Positions 45,187 through 54,756 of a stretch of 64,000 nt of DNA are shown one piece after another. Within the stretch, counting starts at the first letter, position 1. Each line of letters starts with the position of its first letter. A model generated the notes under the pieces. It saw nothing but the letters and a program-made list of their open reading frames with translations. It was not told the DNA's origin and made no database searches. Location: positions 79,690-143,689 of the forward strand of contig NZ_FOGW01000007.1 in NCBI RefSeq assembly GCF_900111325.1, given 5' to 3'. This stretch comes from Lachnobacterium bovis. Its GTDB lineage: Bacteria; Bacillota; Clostridia; Lachnospirales; Lachnospiraceae. A program made the translations under genes and the position numbers.

Positions 45187-45903
45187 ATGGGTTATTATTA
45201 TCCTTATTATTATTATTATTATGATCCAACTTTCATTCTTATAATAATTGGAGCGATAATTAGTTTGTTTGCTTCACTTAATATAAAATGGACATTTTTT
45301 AGATATAACAAAAAGAGATCAACAAGTGGATTTACAGCAAAAGATGTAGCAGAAATGATACTAAGTAGAGCTGGAATTTATGGAGTTCGAATTGAACATA
45401 TTAGTGGAGAATTGACAGATCATTATGATCCACGTGCAGACGTTGTTAGACTTTCTGATTCTGTTTATAACTCAACTTCCATTGCAGCTATTGGGGTAGC
45501 AGCACATGAATGTGGCCATGTTATTCAATATCACAAGAATTATAAACCAATTTATATCAGAAATAGTATAGTTGGAGTTGTAAATTTTGGTTCATACGCG
45601 TCAATGCCATTGTTTATGATAGGATTAATTTTGGGAAAATTAGCATTAGCAAAGTTAGGTGTTTTGCTATTTTCTTTAACATTGGTATTCCAACTTATAA
45701 CGCTTCCGGTTGAGATTAATGCATCACGACGCGCTATAAAAATTTTATCAGAAGGTAATTATATGCGCAAAGATGAATTAAGGGGAGCTAAAAAAGTATT
45801 GATTGCAGCAGCATTAACATATGTGGCAGCAGTACTTACTTCACTTCTTCAAGTACTCAGATTTTTATTAATTATAGCGGCTAACAGCAGAGAAGAAGAT
45901 TAA
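45187..45903 (+). CDS. YugP-like membrane zinc metallopeptidase
   Basis: 238 residues. GGAGG at 45174-45178 fixes the ATG at 45187. The protein opens with a striking tyrosine run (MGYYYPYYYYYYDP) before the first helix. The HExxH motif is AAHECGHVIQY near residue 107, with further helices at about 130-155, 162-185 and 215-235 and the third zinc-ligand Glu probably in PVEINASRRA near 180. This is the Zn_peptidase_2 family, membrane proteases of unknown substrate in Firmicutes. It is a single-gene unit with a terminator. Confidence 0.9.
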   Translation: MGYYYPYYYYYYDPTFILIIIGAIISLFASLNIKWTFFRYNKKRSTSGFTAKDVAEMILSRAGIYGVRIEHISGELTDHYDPRADVVRLSDSVYNSTSIAAIGVAAHECGHVIQYHKNYKPIYIRNSIVGVVNFGSYASMPLFMIGLILGKLALAKLGVLLFSLTLVFQLITLPVEINASRRAIKILSEGNYMRKDELRGAKKVLIAAALTYVAAVLTSLLQVLRFLLIIAANSREED

Positions 45904-45942
45904 AATTTGGATTTGTCAAAAGAAAAATAAAAAATTAAATTC

Positions 45943-45995
45943 AAAAAAGCTGAGATAATTTTATCCTATTACAGATAGAATTCTCAGCTTTTTAT
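45943..45995. terminator. Terminator after the metallopeptidase
   Basis: Arms AAAAAGCTGAGA and TCTCAGCTTTTT (about 45944-45955 and 45982-45993) with an inner weak stem. Confidence 0.85.
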
Positions 45996-46056
45996 TATAG
46001 TGTTAGAGAAGTACTTTATCTCTTAGTCATTATAGAATCTGTAGAAAGAATATCTT

Positions 46057-47007
46057 CTACAAATCAAAGTAATTTTCATTTATATTTGTCTCATCAATAA
46101 TATAATGAGGTCTACCTTTTATTTCTAAATAAATCTGAGAAAGATACTGCCCAATTATTCCAATCGAAAAAAGTTGAATTCCGCCAATTAGTAAAATAAT
46201 ACAAATTGACGAAGACCATCCATTCGCAGAGTTGTGATAGATTAATTGGCGTATAATTATAAAAATAATAAAAAACAAAGATAAAACAAAGAAAAATAAT
46301 CCAATCAAGGACGTTATTATAAGTGGAACAGTCGAATATGAAATAATTCCTTCAAGAGAATAAGTTAAAAGTCCAAGAAAAGACCATTTTGTTTTTCCGG
46401 CACAACGTTTCACGTTTTCATATTCGATACAAGTTGTTTTAAAGCCAACCCAATTGTACATGCCTTTTGTAAAACGATTAAATTCTTTTAATGATAAAAT
46501 GGAATTAACGAATTTTCGATCCATTAAGCGAAAATCCCTAGAACCATCAACAATATTAGTTTTTGAAATCTTGCGCATAATTTTATAAAAAATTTTAGCA
46601 CATATAGTGCGAAAACGTGGTTCGCCTTCACGAGTCGTACGACGGGTTGCGACAGAATTATATTTTCCCTCTTTTATGGTTGAATATAATTTAGGCAATA
46701 AATCAGGGGGATCTTGCATATCGGCATCAAGGATGGCTACATAGTCACCATTAGCATGAGAAAGACCAGCATACATAGCCGACTCTTTTCCAAAATTTCT
46801 TGAAAAAGATATATATTTTACTCGAGAATCTTTTGAGCTTAATTCTTTAAAATAAAGCAAAGTATTGTCGGTTGAGCCATCATCTATAAAAAAGAGTTCA
46901 AATGTAACGTATTTCATTAAATGTGAAATTCTATTAAGTTCGTTATATAAAATAGGTATTGTTTCCTCTTCATTATAACATGGAATTATTAAAGAAATTT
47001 TGTCCAT
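46057..47007 (-). CDS. DPM1/GtrB-like family 2 glycosyltransferase
   Basis: 316 residues. A GT-A domain (about 1-225) has IPCYNEEETIP, FIDDGSTDNT, the metal-binding DADMQDPP near 93, and SRDFRLMDRK near 155. Two C-terminal membrane helices (about 230-260 and 268-292) and the GIIGQYLSQIYLEIKGRPHYI tail are of the polyprenyl-phosphate sugar transferase type. It probably charges undecaprenyl phosphate with a sugar on the inner face of the membrane, for later decoration of wall polymers. GGAGGGG precedes the ATG. No flippase gene is adjacent. Confidence 0.92.
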   Translation of the reverse strand: MDKISLIIPCYNEEETIPILYNELNRISHLMKYVTFELFFIDDGSTDNTLLYFKELSSKDSRVKYISFSRNFGKESAMYAGLSHANGDYVAILDADMQDPPDLLPKLYSTIKEGKYNSVATRRTTREGEPRFRTICAKIFYKIMRKISKTNIVDGSRDFRLMDRKFVNSILSLKEFNRFTKGMYNWVGFKTTCIEYENVKRCAGKTKWSFLGLLTYSLEGIISYSTVPLIITSLIGLFFFVLSLFFIIFIIIRQLIYHNSANGWSSSICIILLIGGIQLFSIGIIGQYLSQIYLEIKGRPHYIIDETNINENYFDL

Positions 47008-47083
47008 TATATCCCCTCCAAGAATAAAAATTATACTCCTAATTTAACGTTAACAGATATGAAGAAGTTTGTAAACAAAAAAG

Positions 47084-47134
47084 TTGCAAACCTAAGTTCG
47101 CTGTAGTATACTATAATTAACAAAAATCTGTTCG
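47084..47134 (+). promoter_or_regulatory. SOS-controlled promoter with LexA boxes
   Basis: TTGCAA (47084-47089), 17 bases, TATACT (47107-47112). Inside the spacer, 47087-47100 reads CAAACCTAAGTTCG. This fits the Gram-positive LexA (DinR) box CRAAC-N4-GTTYG, both half-sites matching. A second candidate, CAAAAATCTGTTCG at 47121-47134, has one half-site mismatch. LexA bound at the first box would cover the promoter. Confidence 0.82.
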
Positions 47135-47165
47135 AATGATACGTAAATTGTAAAAGGAGAGCATA

Positions 47166-48551
47166 ATGATAATTCATAATTATAATTCAAAAATTTATAT
47201 TGCAATAGATTTAAAGTCTTTTTATGCATCTGTTGAGTGTATAGAAAGGGGATTAGATCCTTTAAAAGCGAAGCTTGTAGTTGCAGATGCTTCACGAACT
47301 GATAAAACTATATGCTTAGCGGTTAGTCCAGCGCTTAAAACGTATGGAATACCAGGAAGAGCTCGATTATTTGAGGTTAATCAAAAAGTAGAAGAAATTT
47401 ATAAAATGACCAATCAAAAAGTAGAATTTATAATTGCACCACCTCAGATGGCTAAATATATAGAAACATCTTGTGAGATATATAAAGTTTATTTGAAGTA
47501 TATAAGTCCACAAGATATACATGTTTATAGTATCGATGAAGTTTTTTTAGATGTTACTAATTACTTTAATATTTATAAGATGTCCCCAGAGGAACTTGCT
47601 ACTAAAATAGTTAATGATGTATATGAAACTACAGGAATAACTGCGACAGCAGGAATTGGATCGAATTTATACCTTTGCAAGATAGCAATGGATATTATGG
47701 CTAAACATGCCAAGGAAAACGACAAAGGTGTAAGAATTGCAAGATTAGATGAAATTAGTTACAGAAAGCAGTTATGGAATCATAAACCATTAACTGATTT
47801 TTGGAGAATAGGTAGAGGTACAGTAAAAAGATTAGCTAAGTTAGGAATTTTCACAATGGGCGATTTAGCTAAAATGTCATTAGTCAATGAAGATGTGTTG
47901 TTTAAAGAATTTGGTGTTGATGCAGAAATTCTGATTGATCATGCTTGGGGGTATGAGACATGTACCATGGAAGATATAAAAAATTATAAAACTAAGTCAA
48001 ATAGTCTTTCATCAGGGCAGGTTTTATCACAACCGTATACATTTTTTCAGGCGAGGACTGTGTTAAAAGAAATGGTTGATGCAATGACTAATGAACTATT
48101 ATTAAAAAAAATTGCAACAAATTCAGTAACTATAACTATTGGATATGACAGAATTAATATCGATAATGAGGAATATAACGGTAGTGTAGTTTTAGACCAT
48201 TATGGTAGAGTAGTGCCTAAACCAATGCATAAAACAGCACGTTTAAGTGAATACACTAATTCAAATTCAAAAATAAAAAAAGCGGTAGTAGATTTGTATG
48301 ATGCTGAAGTAGATAAAAGTTTATATGTACGAAGAATTACATTAAATGCAAATGACATCAAGAAACAAAATTATGAGCAATTGTCGTTATTTGAAGATTA
48401 CGTCAAAACTGAAAAAGAGGCAAATATAGAAAAGGCTGCTTTAGAAATAAAAAAGCGATTTGGAAAAAATATGATTTTAAAGGGAACAGCATTTGAGGAA
48501 GGTGCTACTTCACGAGAAAGAAATAATCAAATAGGAGGTCATAAGGCGTAA
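47166..48551 (+). CDS. Y-family DNA polymerase (UmuC/YqjW-like)
   Basis: 461 residues. The catalytic palm shows AIDLKSFYASVECIERG near residue 13, with the first metal Asp, and YSIDEVFLD near 121 with the Asp-Glu pair. GIGSNLYLCKIA near 160 and RIGRGTVKRLAKLGI near 218 are the HhH region, and a little-finger domain follows. The gene has AAAGGAG before it and ends overlapping the YolD-like gene by one base (TAATG). Together with the SOS box this marks a damage-induced translesion polymerase, as in the Bacillus YqjW-YolD and UvrX pairs. Confidence 0.94.
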   Translation: MIIHNYNSKIYIAIDLKSFYASVECIERGLDPLKAKLVVADASRTDKTICLAVSPALKTYGIPGRARLFEVNQKVEEIYKMTNQKVEFIIAPPQMAKYIETSCEIYKVYLKYISPQDIHVYSIDEVFLDVTNYFNIYKMSPEELATKIVNDVYETTGITATAGIGSNLYLCKIAMDIMAKHAKENDKGVRIARLDEISYRKQLWNHKPLTDFWRIGRGTVKRLAKLGIFTMGDLAKMSLVNEDVLFKEFGVDAEILIDHAWGYETCTMEDIKNYKTKSNSLSSGQVLSQPYTFFQARTVLKEMVDAMTNELLLKKIATNSVTITIGYDRINIDNEEYNGSVVLDHYGRVVPKPMHKTARLSEYTNSNSKIKKAVVDLYDAEVDKSLYVRRITLNANDIKKQNYEQLSLFEDYVKTEKEANIEKAALEIKKRFGKNMILKGTAFEEGATSRERNNQIGGHKA

Positions 48552-49042
48552 TGAATCAAGATAAATCGTATGGAAATTTAATAGATATGAATTATGATCA
48601 GATTCGTAGTGCTGAAAGTTTAAGAAAACACCCTCGAATGCAAAGAAAAGAGAGAGCTAAAATTTTTATGCCGTTTGCAGCGTTGACAGGATATGAAGAT
48701 GCTATTTTAGATGAACAAATTATAAAAACTACAAGAAAGAGCCTTTCTGAAGAAAAAAAAGAAGAAATAAATAAAATTTTGATAACTATACAAGAATCTT
48801 TAGAAAAAAATATACAAGTCGACGTAAAAGTGATATATTTTTCTTGTGAATATGAGAAATATATTCAAATAAAAGGTAAAGCTATAAAAGTAGACAGCAA
48901 TTATAATAAAATAGTAGTTTTTTCTGAAGATAATCATAAATCTGAAGAAAAGAGTAAATACACTATAGAAAAACCAAGTGCATCAGAAAATATAGGAAAG
49001 GAAATTTATTTTAAGGATATATATGAAATATATTTAGAATAA
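48551..49042 (+). CDS. YolD-like protein
   Basis: 163 residues. The N-terminal part has the YolD-like pattern (RKHPRMQRKERAKIFMPFAALTGYEDAI, about 26-53; read as RMQRKERAKIFMPFAAL then GYEDAI). Residues 64-125 match the beta-rich YolD domain (VKVIYFSCEYEKYIQIKGKAIKVD). YolD-like proteins are commonly encoded with UmuC-type polymerases and may act as a UmuD-like partner, though the role is not proven. The TAATG overlap with the polymerase gene shows translational coupling. Confidence 0.87.
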   Translation: MNQDKSYGNLIDMNYDQIRSAESLRKHPRMQRKERAKIFMPFAALTGYEDAILDEQIIKTTRKSLSEEKKEEINKILITIQESLEKNIQVDVKVIYFSCEYEKYIQIKGKAIKVDSNYNKIVVFSEDNHKSEEKSKYTIEKPSASENIGKEIYFKDIYEIYLE

Positions 49043-49059
49043 ATTTATGAGGCTAAGAT

Positions 49060-49941
49060 ATGAGTGATAACGTAACAAATACCCCAAAAATAATAATAAG
49101 GGACACTAAAAGATTAATAGTTGTAATATTAGCATCAATTGTTATGGCGTTAAATATTAAATTTTTTGTTAAATCAGCGGGATTGTATCCTGGTGGCGCA
49201 ACAGGATTAACAATATTGATACAGACTATATTTCATGATTTTTTAGGTATAAAATTATCATATACAATTGTTAATATTATATTAAATACAATTCCGGCTT
49301 ACATAGGATTTAGGTTCGTAGGTAAGAAGTTTACAATTTTGTCAGTCATAATGATAATCACAAATGGTATAATTGTTGATTTTTTGCCAGCATACAGTGT
49401 TACAAATGATATTTTACTAGTAAGTGTATTTGGTGGAATTATTAATGGAATAGCAATTAGTATGTGTTTATCAGTAGATGCAACAAGTGGTGGAACTGAT
49501 TTTATATCAATATATCTTTCGCAAAAAAGAGGAATAGATTCTTTTAACATTATTTTAGGATTCAACGTATGTGTATTGATTTCTGCAGGAATTTTATTTG
49601 GTTGGGATAAAGCTTTATATTCAATAATTTTCCAATATGTATCAACTCAAACATTGAAGTTATTGTATCGTAATTACCAGCAAGTAACATTGTATATTGT
49701 AACAGAGAAATCGAAAGAAATCTGTGATGAGATATATAAAGTATGTCGTCATGGAGCGTCAATAATGGATGTACAGGGAAGCTACCAAGGTAATAATTAT
49801 AAAATGGTATATTCCGTTGTAAGTGCGTCAGATGCGAAGACATTAATTGCCAAAATAAAAAAAATAGATAGTTCATCATTTATAAATTGTATAAATACCC
49901 AAAGGGTAACAGGTAATTTTTATTATAGTCCTAAGGATTAA
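49060..49941 (+). CDS. YitT family membrane protein, copy 2
   Basis: 293 residues with five or six membrane helices (about 20-195) and a C-terminal DUF2179 domain (about 205-285; CRHGASIMDVQGSYQGNNYKM). The family block VDATSGGTDFISIYLSQKRG is near 145. It begins 17 bases after the YolD-like gene and ends 17 bases before the helicase gene, so it lies in the SOS-linked operon, an unexpected place for a YitT protein. Ribosome binding sequence GAGGC is weak. A paralogue is at 31638-32528. Confidence 0.88.
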   Translation: MSDNVTNTPKIIIRDTKRLIVVILASIVMALNIKFFVKSAGLYPGGATGLTILIQTIFHDFLGIKLSYTIVNIILNTIPAYIGFRFVGKKFTILSVIMIITNGIIVDFLPAYSVTNDILLVSVFGGIINGIAISMCLSVDATSGGTDFISIYLSQKRGIDSFNIILGFNVCVLISAGILFGWDKALYSIIFQYVSTQTLKLLYRNYQQVTLYIVTEKSKEICDEIYKVCRHGASIMDVQGSYQGNNYKMVYSVVSASDAKTLIAKIKKIDSSSFINCINTQRVTGNFYYSPKD

Positions 49942-49958
49942 AGAAAGGTTTTTTGATA

Positions 49959-52955
49959 ATGCAAGAATATATAAAGCAAGAAGAACTAAGTTGTAAGATA
50001 CAAAATGGTTTTAAAACAGCATATATTGATGGAAGTGTTGCAGCAGATCCACAGTATGTACCACAATTTGTGTCCAATAACTATAAAGAAGGAAGAAAAG
50101 TTTTAACAATAATTGAAGATGAGTTGCTAAAATGTGATAGTTTTAAAATTAGTGTTGCATTTATTACATCTAGTGGAGTTGTAACATTATTACCAGTGTT
50201 AAAGGAACTTGAAGAAAAAGGTATAAAAGGTGAGATTCTTACAACAAATTACTTGAATTTTAGTGAACCTAAGGCTCTTAAAAGATTACAAAAGTTTTCT
50301 AATATAACGATTAAAATGTATGATATTGAAAATGCAAGATATGGATTTCATACAAAAGGTTATATTTTTAAGAAAAATGATTTGTATAGAATGATAATAG
50401 GTAGTTCAAATTTAACAGGAAAGGCTTTAACAGAGAATCTTGAGTGGAATACTAAGGTGTTATCCACATCAAAAGGAGAAGTGGCCTGTGATATTCTAAA
50501 AGAATTTGATCAATTGTGGAATTCTCAGTATTCTAAAGAATTTGATGAATTTTATGAAGAATACGAAAGAAAATATCAAATAATAAAAAGACAAAAAGAG
50601 ATTGCCAAGGAAAGTCAAATAACATCAATAGAAGAGTATAAATTGCAGCCTAATAGCATGCAAATATTATTTATAAATAATTTAAAGAAAATAATTGATA
50701 ATAATCAAAATAGAGCACTTTTAATTTCAGCGACTGGTACAGGAAAAACATTTGCATCTGCATTTGCAATGAGGGAGCTTGGATTTAAAAGAGTTCTATT
50801 TTTAGTGCATAGATCACAATTAGCGATTCAAACTAAGAAGTCGTATAAAAAAGTATTTTCTAATAAAGTAAAAATGGGCTTGTTTGGTGGCGGACATGAA
50901 GATTATGATAGTGATTATATTTTCGCAACCGTACAAAAATTGAGTAAGGATGATACAATGTCTAAATATAATAAAGATGCATTTGACTGTATTATTTTAG
51001 ACGAAGCTCATCATTCATCAGCTAATTCATATCAAAAAGTGATGAATTATTTTACACCTAAATTGTGGCTTGGAATGACAGCTACACCTGATAAAACAAC
51101 AGATTTAGAAAATATCGAGAGTAATAATATTTATGAAATATTTAATTATCAAATAGCATGTGAAATAAGATTACAGGATGCAATGGAAGAAAAATTATTG
51201 TGTCCATTCCATTATTTTGGAGTGAGTGATATTGTCGAAGTTGATGAAACTGAAATAAAGAAGAAAAAAATAGGTGGAGAAATATTTAAGAATCTGACTT
51301 CAGAATCACGAGTTGATTACATATTAAAACAGGCTAATTTCTATGGATATAGTGGAGATAGAGTAAAAGGACTTATTTTTTGCAGCAGGATAGATGAAGC
51401 CGAAGAATTATCCAAAATTATAAATCAAAGAATAAATAAAGAGACAAATCAAAAATACAGAACAATAGCATTGTCAGGGAAAGCTACAGAAGAAGAGCGT
51501 CAAGACGCTTTTGAAAGATTAGCTCAAGATGAAGGGGATAATGCGTTAGATTATATTTTGTCAGTTGAAATTTTAAATGAGGGTGTTGATATAGTAGAGG
51601 TCAATCAAGTTATTATGCTTCGACCAACACAATCGCCAATAGTGTTTATTCAACAGCTAGGAAGAGGTTTGCGAAAGTCACAGGGAAAAGAATATGTTGT
51701 TATTATTGATTTTATAGGTAATTATGACAATAATTTTATGATTCCAGTAGCATTATCGGGAGATCGTTCATATAATCAGGATACAATCAAAAAGTATATT
51801 ATTAGTGGAAATAATTTATTGCCAGGCACATCAACTATTCATTTTGATTCGATTGCTAAGGAGAAGATTTTTAAAACAATTGATAAAATGAAGGGGATAA
51901 AAAATATTATTACCCAAAGCTATACTAATTTGAAAAAACGTTTAGGTAGAATACCATATTTGCTCGATTTTTACAGAGAAAATGAAATTGATCCAAGTGT
52001 TATTATAGATAAATTCGGTACATATCAAGATTTTCTAGAAAAAAAAGAAAAAGAGCTTTATGTAGGTAAGATAACACAAGAAGAAAAATGTATTTTAAAA
52101 TATTTGTCAAAAACAATTATACAAGGAATACGTCCGCATGAAATTTGCATTTTAGAAAATTTATTAAAAAATAATAGTATAGAATTAGAAGATTTAAAAA
52201 ATGATTTTGAGCATGAATATCATTCATGTTTAGAAGAGAGTGATTATAAATCAGCAATTTCACTTTTGAATGGTCAATTTACTAAAAACAAAGCAGAAAA
52301 AGATTTGTATAAAGGTGTTATTGACATCGTAAAAGAAGAAAATGATAGCAGATTAAGACGATTTGAAACATTTTCTAATAGATTACAGCATGCTGAGTTT
52401 AATAGGCAATTGAATGATATTGTTGAGGTTGCTAAGGCTCAATATAATGATAAATATTTTGATTATTTTAAGCAAGACAAGCCATTTGTATTGTTCCAAA
52501 AGTATACTAGAAGAGATGTGTGTTTATTAACAAATTTTGAGACAGATATCTCATCAGTTATGTACGGAAAGAAAAGAATAAAAGATGAAGTATTTCTTTT
52601 TGTAACATACCATAAAGAAGAAGCTCAAGAAGGAGAACAGTATGTACAGGGGCGTCCAGATTATGCAGATGCATTTAAAGATAGTATGACATTTTATTGG
52701 GATTCTCAAATAGGACAAGGTATTGAAAGTAATTATTGCCAAGAAGTTATTACGGCTTCAAAAATAAATCTTTTTGTAAAAAAAGATCAAAATGAGAAAA
52801 GTTTTTATTATTTGGGCAAATGTAATATACAATCTTACGAAGAATCTACAAAATTAGATAATAGTGGAAATGAAAAAGCAATAACAAAATTCGTTTTTAA
52901 AATGAATACTCCTGTTAGAGAAGATGTTTTAAAATATTTGAATGCAGGTATTTAA
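49959..52955 (+). CDS. PLD nuclease-DEAD helicase-DUF3427 protein (SauUSI-like)
   Basis: 998 residues. The N-terminal PLD-like nuclease domain (about 40-200) has FHTKGYIF near 130 and GSSNLTG near 147. A superfamily 2 helicase follows, with Walker A SATGTGKT near 256, LDEAHHS near 347, MTATPDKTTD near 373, GLIFCSR near 470 and QQLGRGLRKS near 565. The C-terminal 320 residues are of DUF3427 type. This order is that of COG3886/COG1061 fusions and, from what I know of it, of the type IV restriction enzyme SauUSI, which cuts DNA with modified cytosine. Start at 49959 is uncertain; a TTG six bases upstream is nearer the AAAGG site. Confidence 0.88.
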   Translation: MQEYIKQEELSCKIQNGFKTAYIDGSVAADPQYVPQFVSNNYKEGRKVLTIIEDELLKCDSFKISVAFITSSGVVTLLPVLKELEEKGIKGEILTTNYLNFSEPKALKRLQKFSNITIKMYDIENARYGFHTKGYIFKKNDLYRMIIGSSNLTGKALTENLEWNTKVLSTSKGEVACDILKEFDQLWNSQYSKEFDEFYEEYERKYQIIKRQKEIAKESQITSIEEYKLQPNSMQILFINNLKKIIDNNQNRALLISATGTGKTFASAFAMRELGFKRVLFLVHRSQLAIQTKKSYKKVFSNKVKMGLFGGGHEDYDSDYIFATVQKLSKDDTMSKYNKDAFDCIILDEAHHSSANSYQKVMNYFTPKLWLGMTATPDKTTDLENIESNNIYEIFNYQIACEIRLQDAMEEKLLCPFHYFGVSDIVEVDETEIKKKKIGGEIFKNLTSESRVDYILKQANFYGYSGDRVKGLIFCSRIDEAEELSKIINQRINKETNQKYRTIALSGKATEEERQDAFERLAQDEGDNALDYILSVEILNEGVDIVEVNQVIMLRPTQSPIVFIQQLGRGLRKSQGKEYVVIIDFIGNYDNNFMIPVALSGDRSYNQDTIKKYIISGNNLLPGTSTIHFDSIAKEKIFKTIDKMKGIKNIITQSYTNLKKRLGRIPYLLDFYRENEIDPSVIIDKFGTYQDFLEKKEKELYVGKITQEEKCILKYLSKTIIQGIRPHEICILENLLKNNSIELEDLKNDFEHEYHSCLEESDYKSAISLLNGQFTKNKAEKDLYKGVIDIVKEENDSRLRRFETFSNRLQHAEFNRQLNDIVEVAKAQYNDKYFDYFKQDKPFVLFQKYTRRDVCLLTNFETDISSVMYGKKRIKDEVFLFVTYHKEEAQEGEQYVQGRPDYADAFKDSMTFYWDSQIGQGIESNYCQEVITASKINLFVKKDQNEKSFYYLGKCNIQSYEESTKLDNSGNEKAITKFVFKMNTPVREDVLKYLNAGI

Positions 52956-52997
52956 AAAATATATTTATAATAAATAACTAAATGGAAGGTAAAAGAA

Positions 52998-53423
52998 GTG
53001 AAGACAGTCAATGTAGTAGCAGCAGTTATAACTGCCAAAAATCAAAATAATGAAACTATTATTTTTTCAACACAAAGAGGTTATGGAGAATTCAAAGGTG
53101 GTTGGGAATTCCCAGGTGGAAAAGTAGAAATAAATGAAAAGCCCCAAGATGCACTTACAAGAGAAATAAAAGAAGAGTTAGATACAATTGTAGAAGTTGG
53201 ACAATTTATTGATCAAATAGAATATGATTATCCAACATTTCATTTATCCATGAAATGTTATTTTTGTCAGGTAAAAGAAGGAGATTTAATTCTAAAAGAA
53301 CATCAAGACGCAAAATGGTTAACGGTAGATCAGATAGAAGAAGTAGACTGGTTGCCAGCTGATGTGACTTTAATTTCTAAAATAAAAGATTATATATGTA
53401 AAAATGGATTTCATTCTAAATAA
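52998..53423 (+). CDS. NUDIX hydrolase, MutT-like
   Basis: 141 residues from a GTG preceded by GGAAGG. The NUDIX box is complete: GGKVEINEKPQDALTREIKEEL near residue 37 (shown in part: GGKVE, then REIKEEL). The end of the protein matches (8-oxo)dGTP/CTP diphosphatases (DAKWLTVDQIEEVDWLPAD). It would clean damaged nucleotides such as 8-oxo-dGTP, which fits with the polymerase and helicase upstream. It lies 42 bases after the helicase gene and is the last member of the apparent operon. Confidence 0.92.
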   Translation: MKTVNVVAAVITAKNQNNETIIFSTQRGYGEFKGGWEFPGGKVEINEKPQDALTREIKEELDTIVEVGQFIDQIEYDYPTFHLSMKCYFCQVKEGDLILKEHQDAKWLTVDQIEEVDWLPADVTLISKIKDYICKNGFHSK

Positions 53424-53479
53424 CATAGCCACGCAGGTCGAAATATGTACTGAACAATTAATTTTGGGGGGCAAAAGAA

Positions 53480-54727
53480 TTGTCAGTTCAAGAAAGAAGA
53501 TTGTTAAAGTTTGCTACCATCGGTTTCTTGATATCTTTTGTATGTACATTAATTGTACAAGTGTTAGGCGTGGAAAGTATATACAAAAATTCAATATATC
53601 AACAGAAGCAGTATATAAAAAATACTGTTGATAATGAAGTTGAGTATATAGATATTTTAAAAAAAGATGTTGAGTATAGATGGATGAAAGAAGGAAAATT
53701 TTATAGTGTTTCAGATGTAAAGGCTGAAGTTACAAGACTTATTCGTCAAAAATTATATAGTCAAGAGTATGAGAATGATGGTTATATTTGGATTAACGAG
53801 GTCAAAGATTATGATGGTGGGGACGGCTATGCCATTCGATTGATCCATCCAAATTTGAAAGATACAGAGGGTATGTATTTGTCTACAAGAACCAAAGATG
53901 CTGTGGGAAATTTGCCTTATAAAATGGAACTAGAGGGAGTAAAAGAAAATGGTTCTATTAGCTATAGCTATTATTTTAAAGAATTAGATTCAAAAAAAGT
54001 AAGTAAGAAGATGTCATATTCAAAACTATATAAAGATTATAATTGGATAGTATGTATGGGAGTTTATTATACACAAATTCGTGAAAATTCTTTCTTCCTA
54101 GATGAAAGATCACAAATGGTTCTATTTTTGGGTTATGGCGTTTCTATAGTCGGCTTATCTGTTGTTATTGGAATAAATACGAGGAAGTTGGTAAAGTCTA
54201 GTGAACTTTATAAAGGTGAGGCAGAAAAACTTCAAAATAAAGTTGAAATTGATGCGCTGACTAAAGCGTGTAGCAGGTATTGTGGAACAAAATTGTTAAA
54301 TGAAGAACTTGAAAAATACAAGCAATCAAAAATAGAATCAGCAGTAGTAATAATAGATGTTGATCGTTTTAAAAATATTAATGATAAGTATGGTCATAAT
54401 TTTGGCGATGAAGTTTTAAAAGCAATTGTAAGTGAAATAAAAGATAATATCAGAGAGACAGATAGTATTATAAGATGGGGCGGAGATGAGTTTATTATAA
54501 TTTTAAGAAATATACCTCCAGTAAATTTAGAAGGAATCCTACAAAAGTTAAATAGACTAATCCGAGTTAAAGAAGTAATAAATGAGGATAATATAGGAGT
54601 CTCAACGACAATATCAATTGGAGCTGGATATATTGGAGATGATGAGAACATAGAAGCATTAATTAGTAGGGTAGACGTTGCGCTATATAAAGCAAAAGAA
54701 AAAAGAGATACCTATGAAATTATATAA
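53480..54727 (+). CDS. Membrane diguanylate cyclase with Cache-type sensor
   Basis: 415 residues. No ATG fits; the TTG at 53480 has GGGGGG 8 bases upstream and opens just before the first membrane helix (about 12-32). An extracellular sCache_2-like domain follows (about 35-205; DGYIWINE, HPNLKDTEG, WIVCMGVYY), then helix two (about 213-233), then a GGDEF domain (about 250-415). The active site is RWGGDEF near 333, with IIDVDRFK near 293, and the inhibitory I-site RETD lies five residues before the motif. It should make c-di-GMP and be subject to product inhibition. Its ligand is unknown. Confidence 0.9.
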   Translation: MSVQERRLLKFATIGFLISFVCTLIVQVLGVESIYKNSIYQQKQYIKNTVDNEVEYIDILKKDVEYRWMKEGKFYSVSDVKAEVTRLIRQKLYSQEYENDGYIWINEVKDYDGGDGYAIRLIHPNLKDTEGMYLSTRTKDAVGNLPYKMELEGVKENGSISYSYYFKELDSKKVSKKMSYSKLYKDYNWIVCMGVYYTQIRENSFFLDERSQMVLFLGYGVSIVGLSVVIGINTRKLVKSSELYKGEAEKLQNKVEIDALTKACSRYCGTKLLNEELEKYKQSKIESAVVIIDVDRFKNINDKYGHNFGDEVLKAIVSEIKDNIRETDSIIRWGGDEFIIILRNIPPVNLEGILQKLNRLIRVKEVINEDNIGVSTTISIGAGYIGDDENIEALISRVDVALYKAKEKRDTYEII

Positions 54728-54756
54728 TGTTTAATTATAAAATAAAATTACAAAAA

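Noticed and set aside
53404..53631. 75-codon frame overlapping the start of the diguanylate cyclase
   Set aside because: It is out of frame with both neighbours, overlaps the NUDIX end and the cyclase start, and matches no family.
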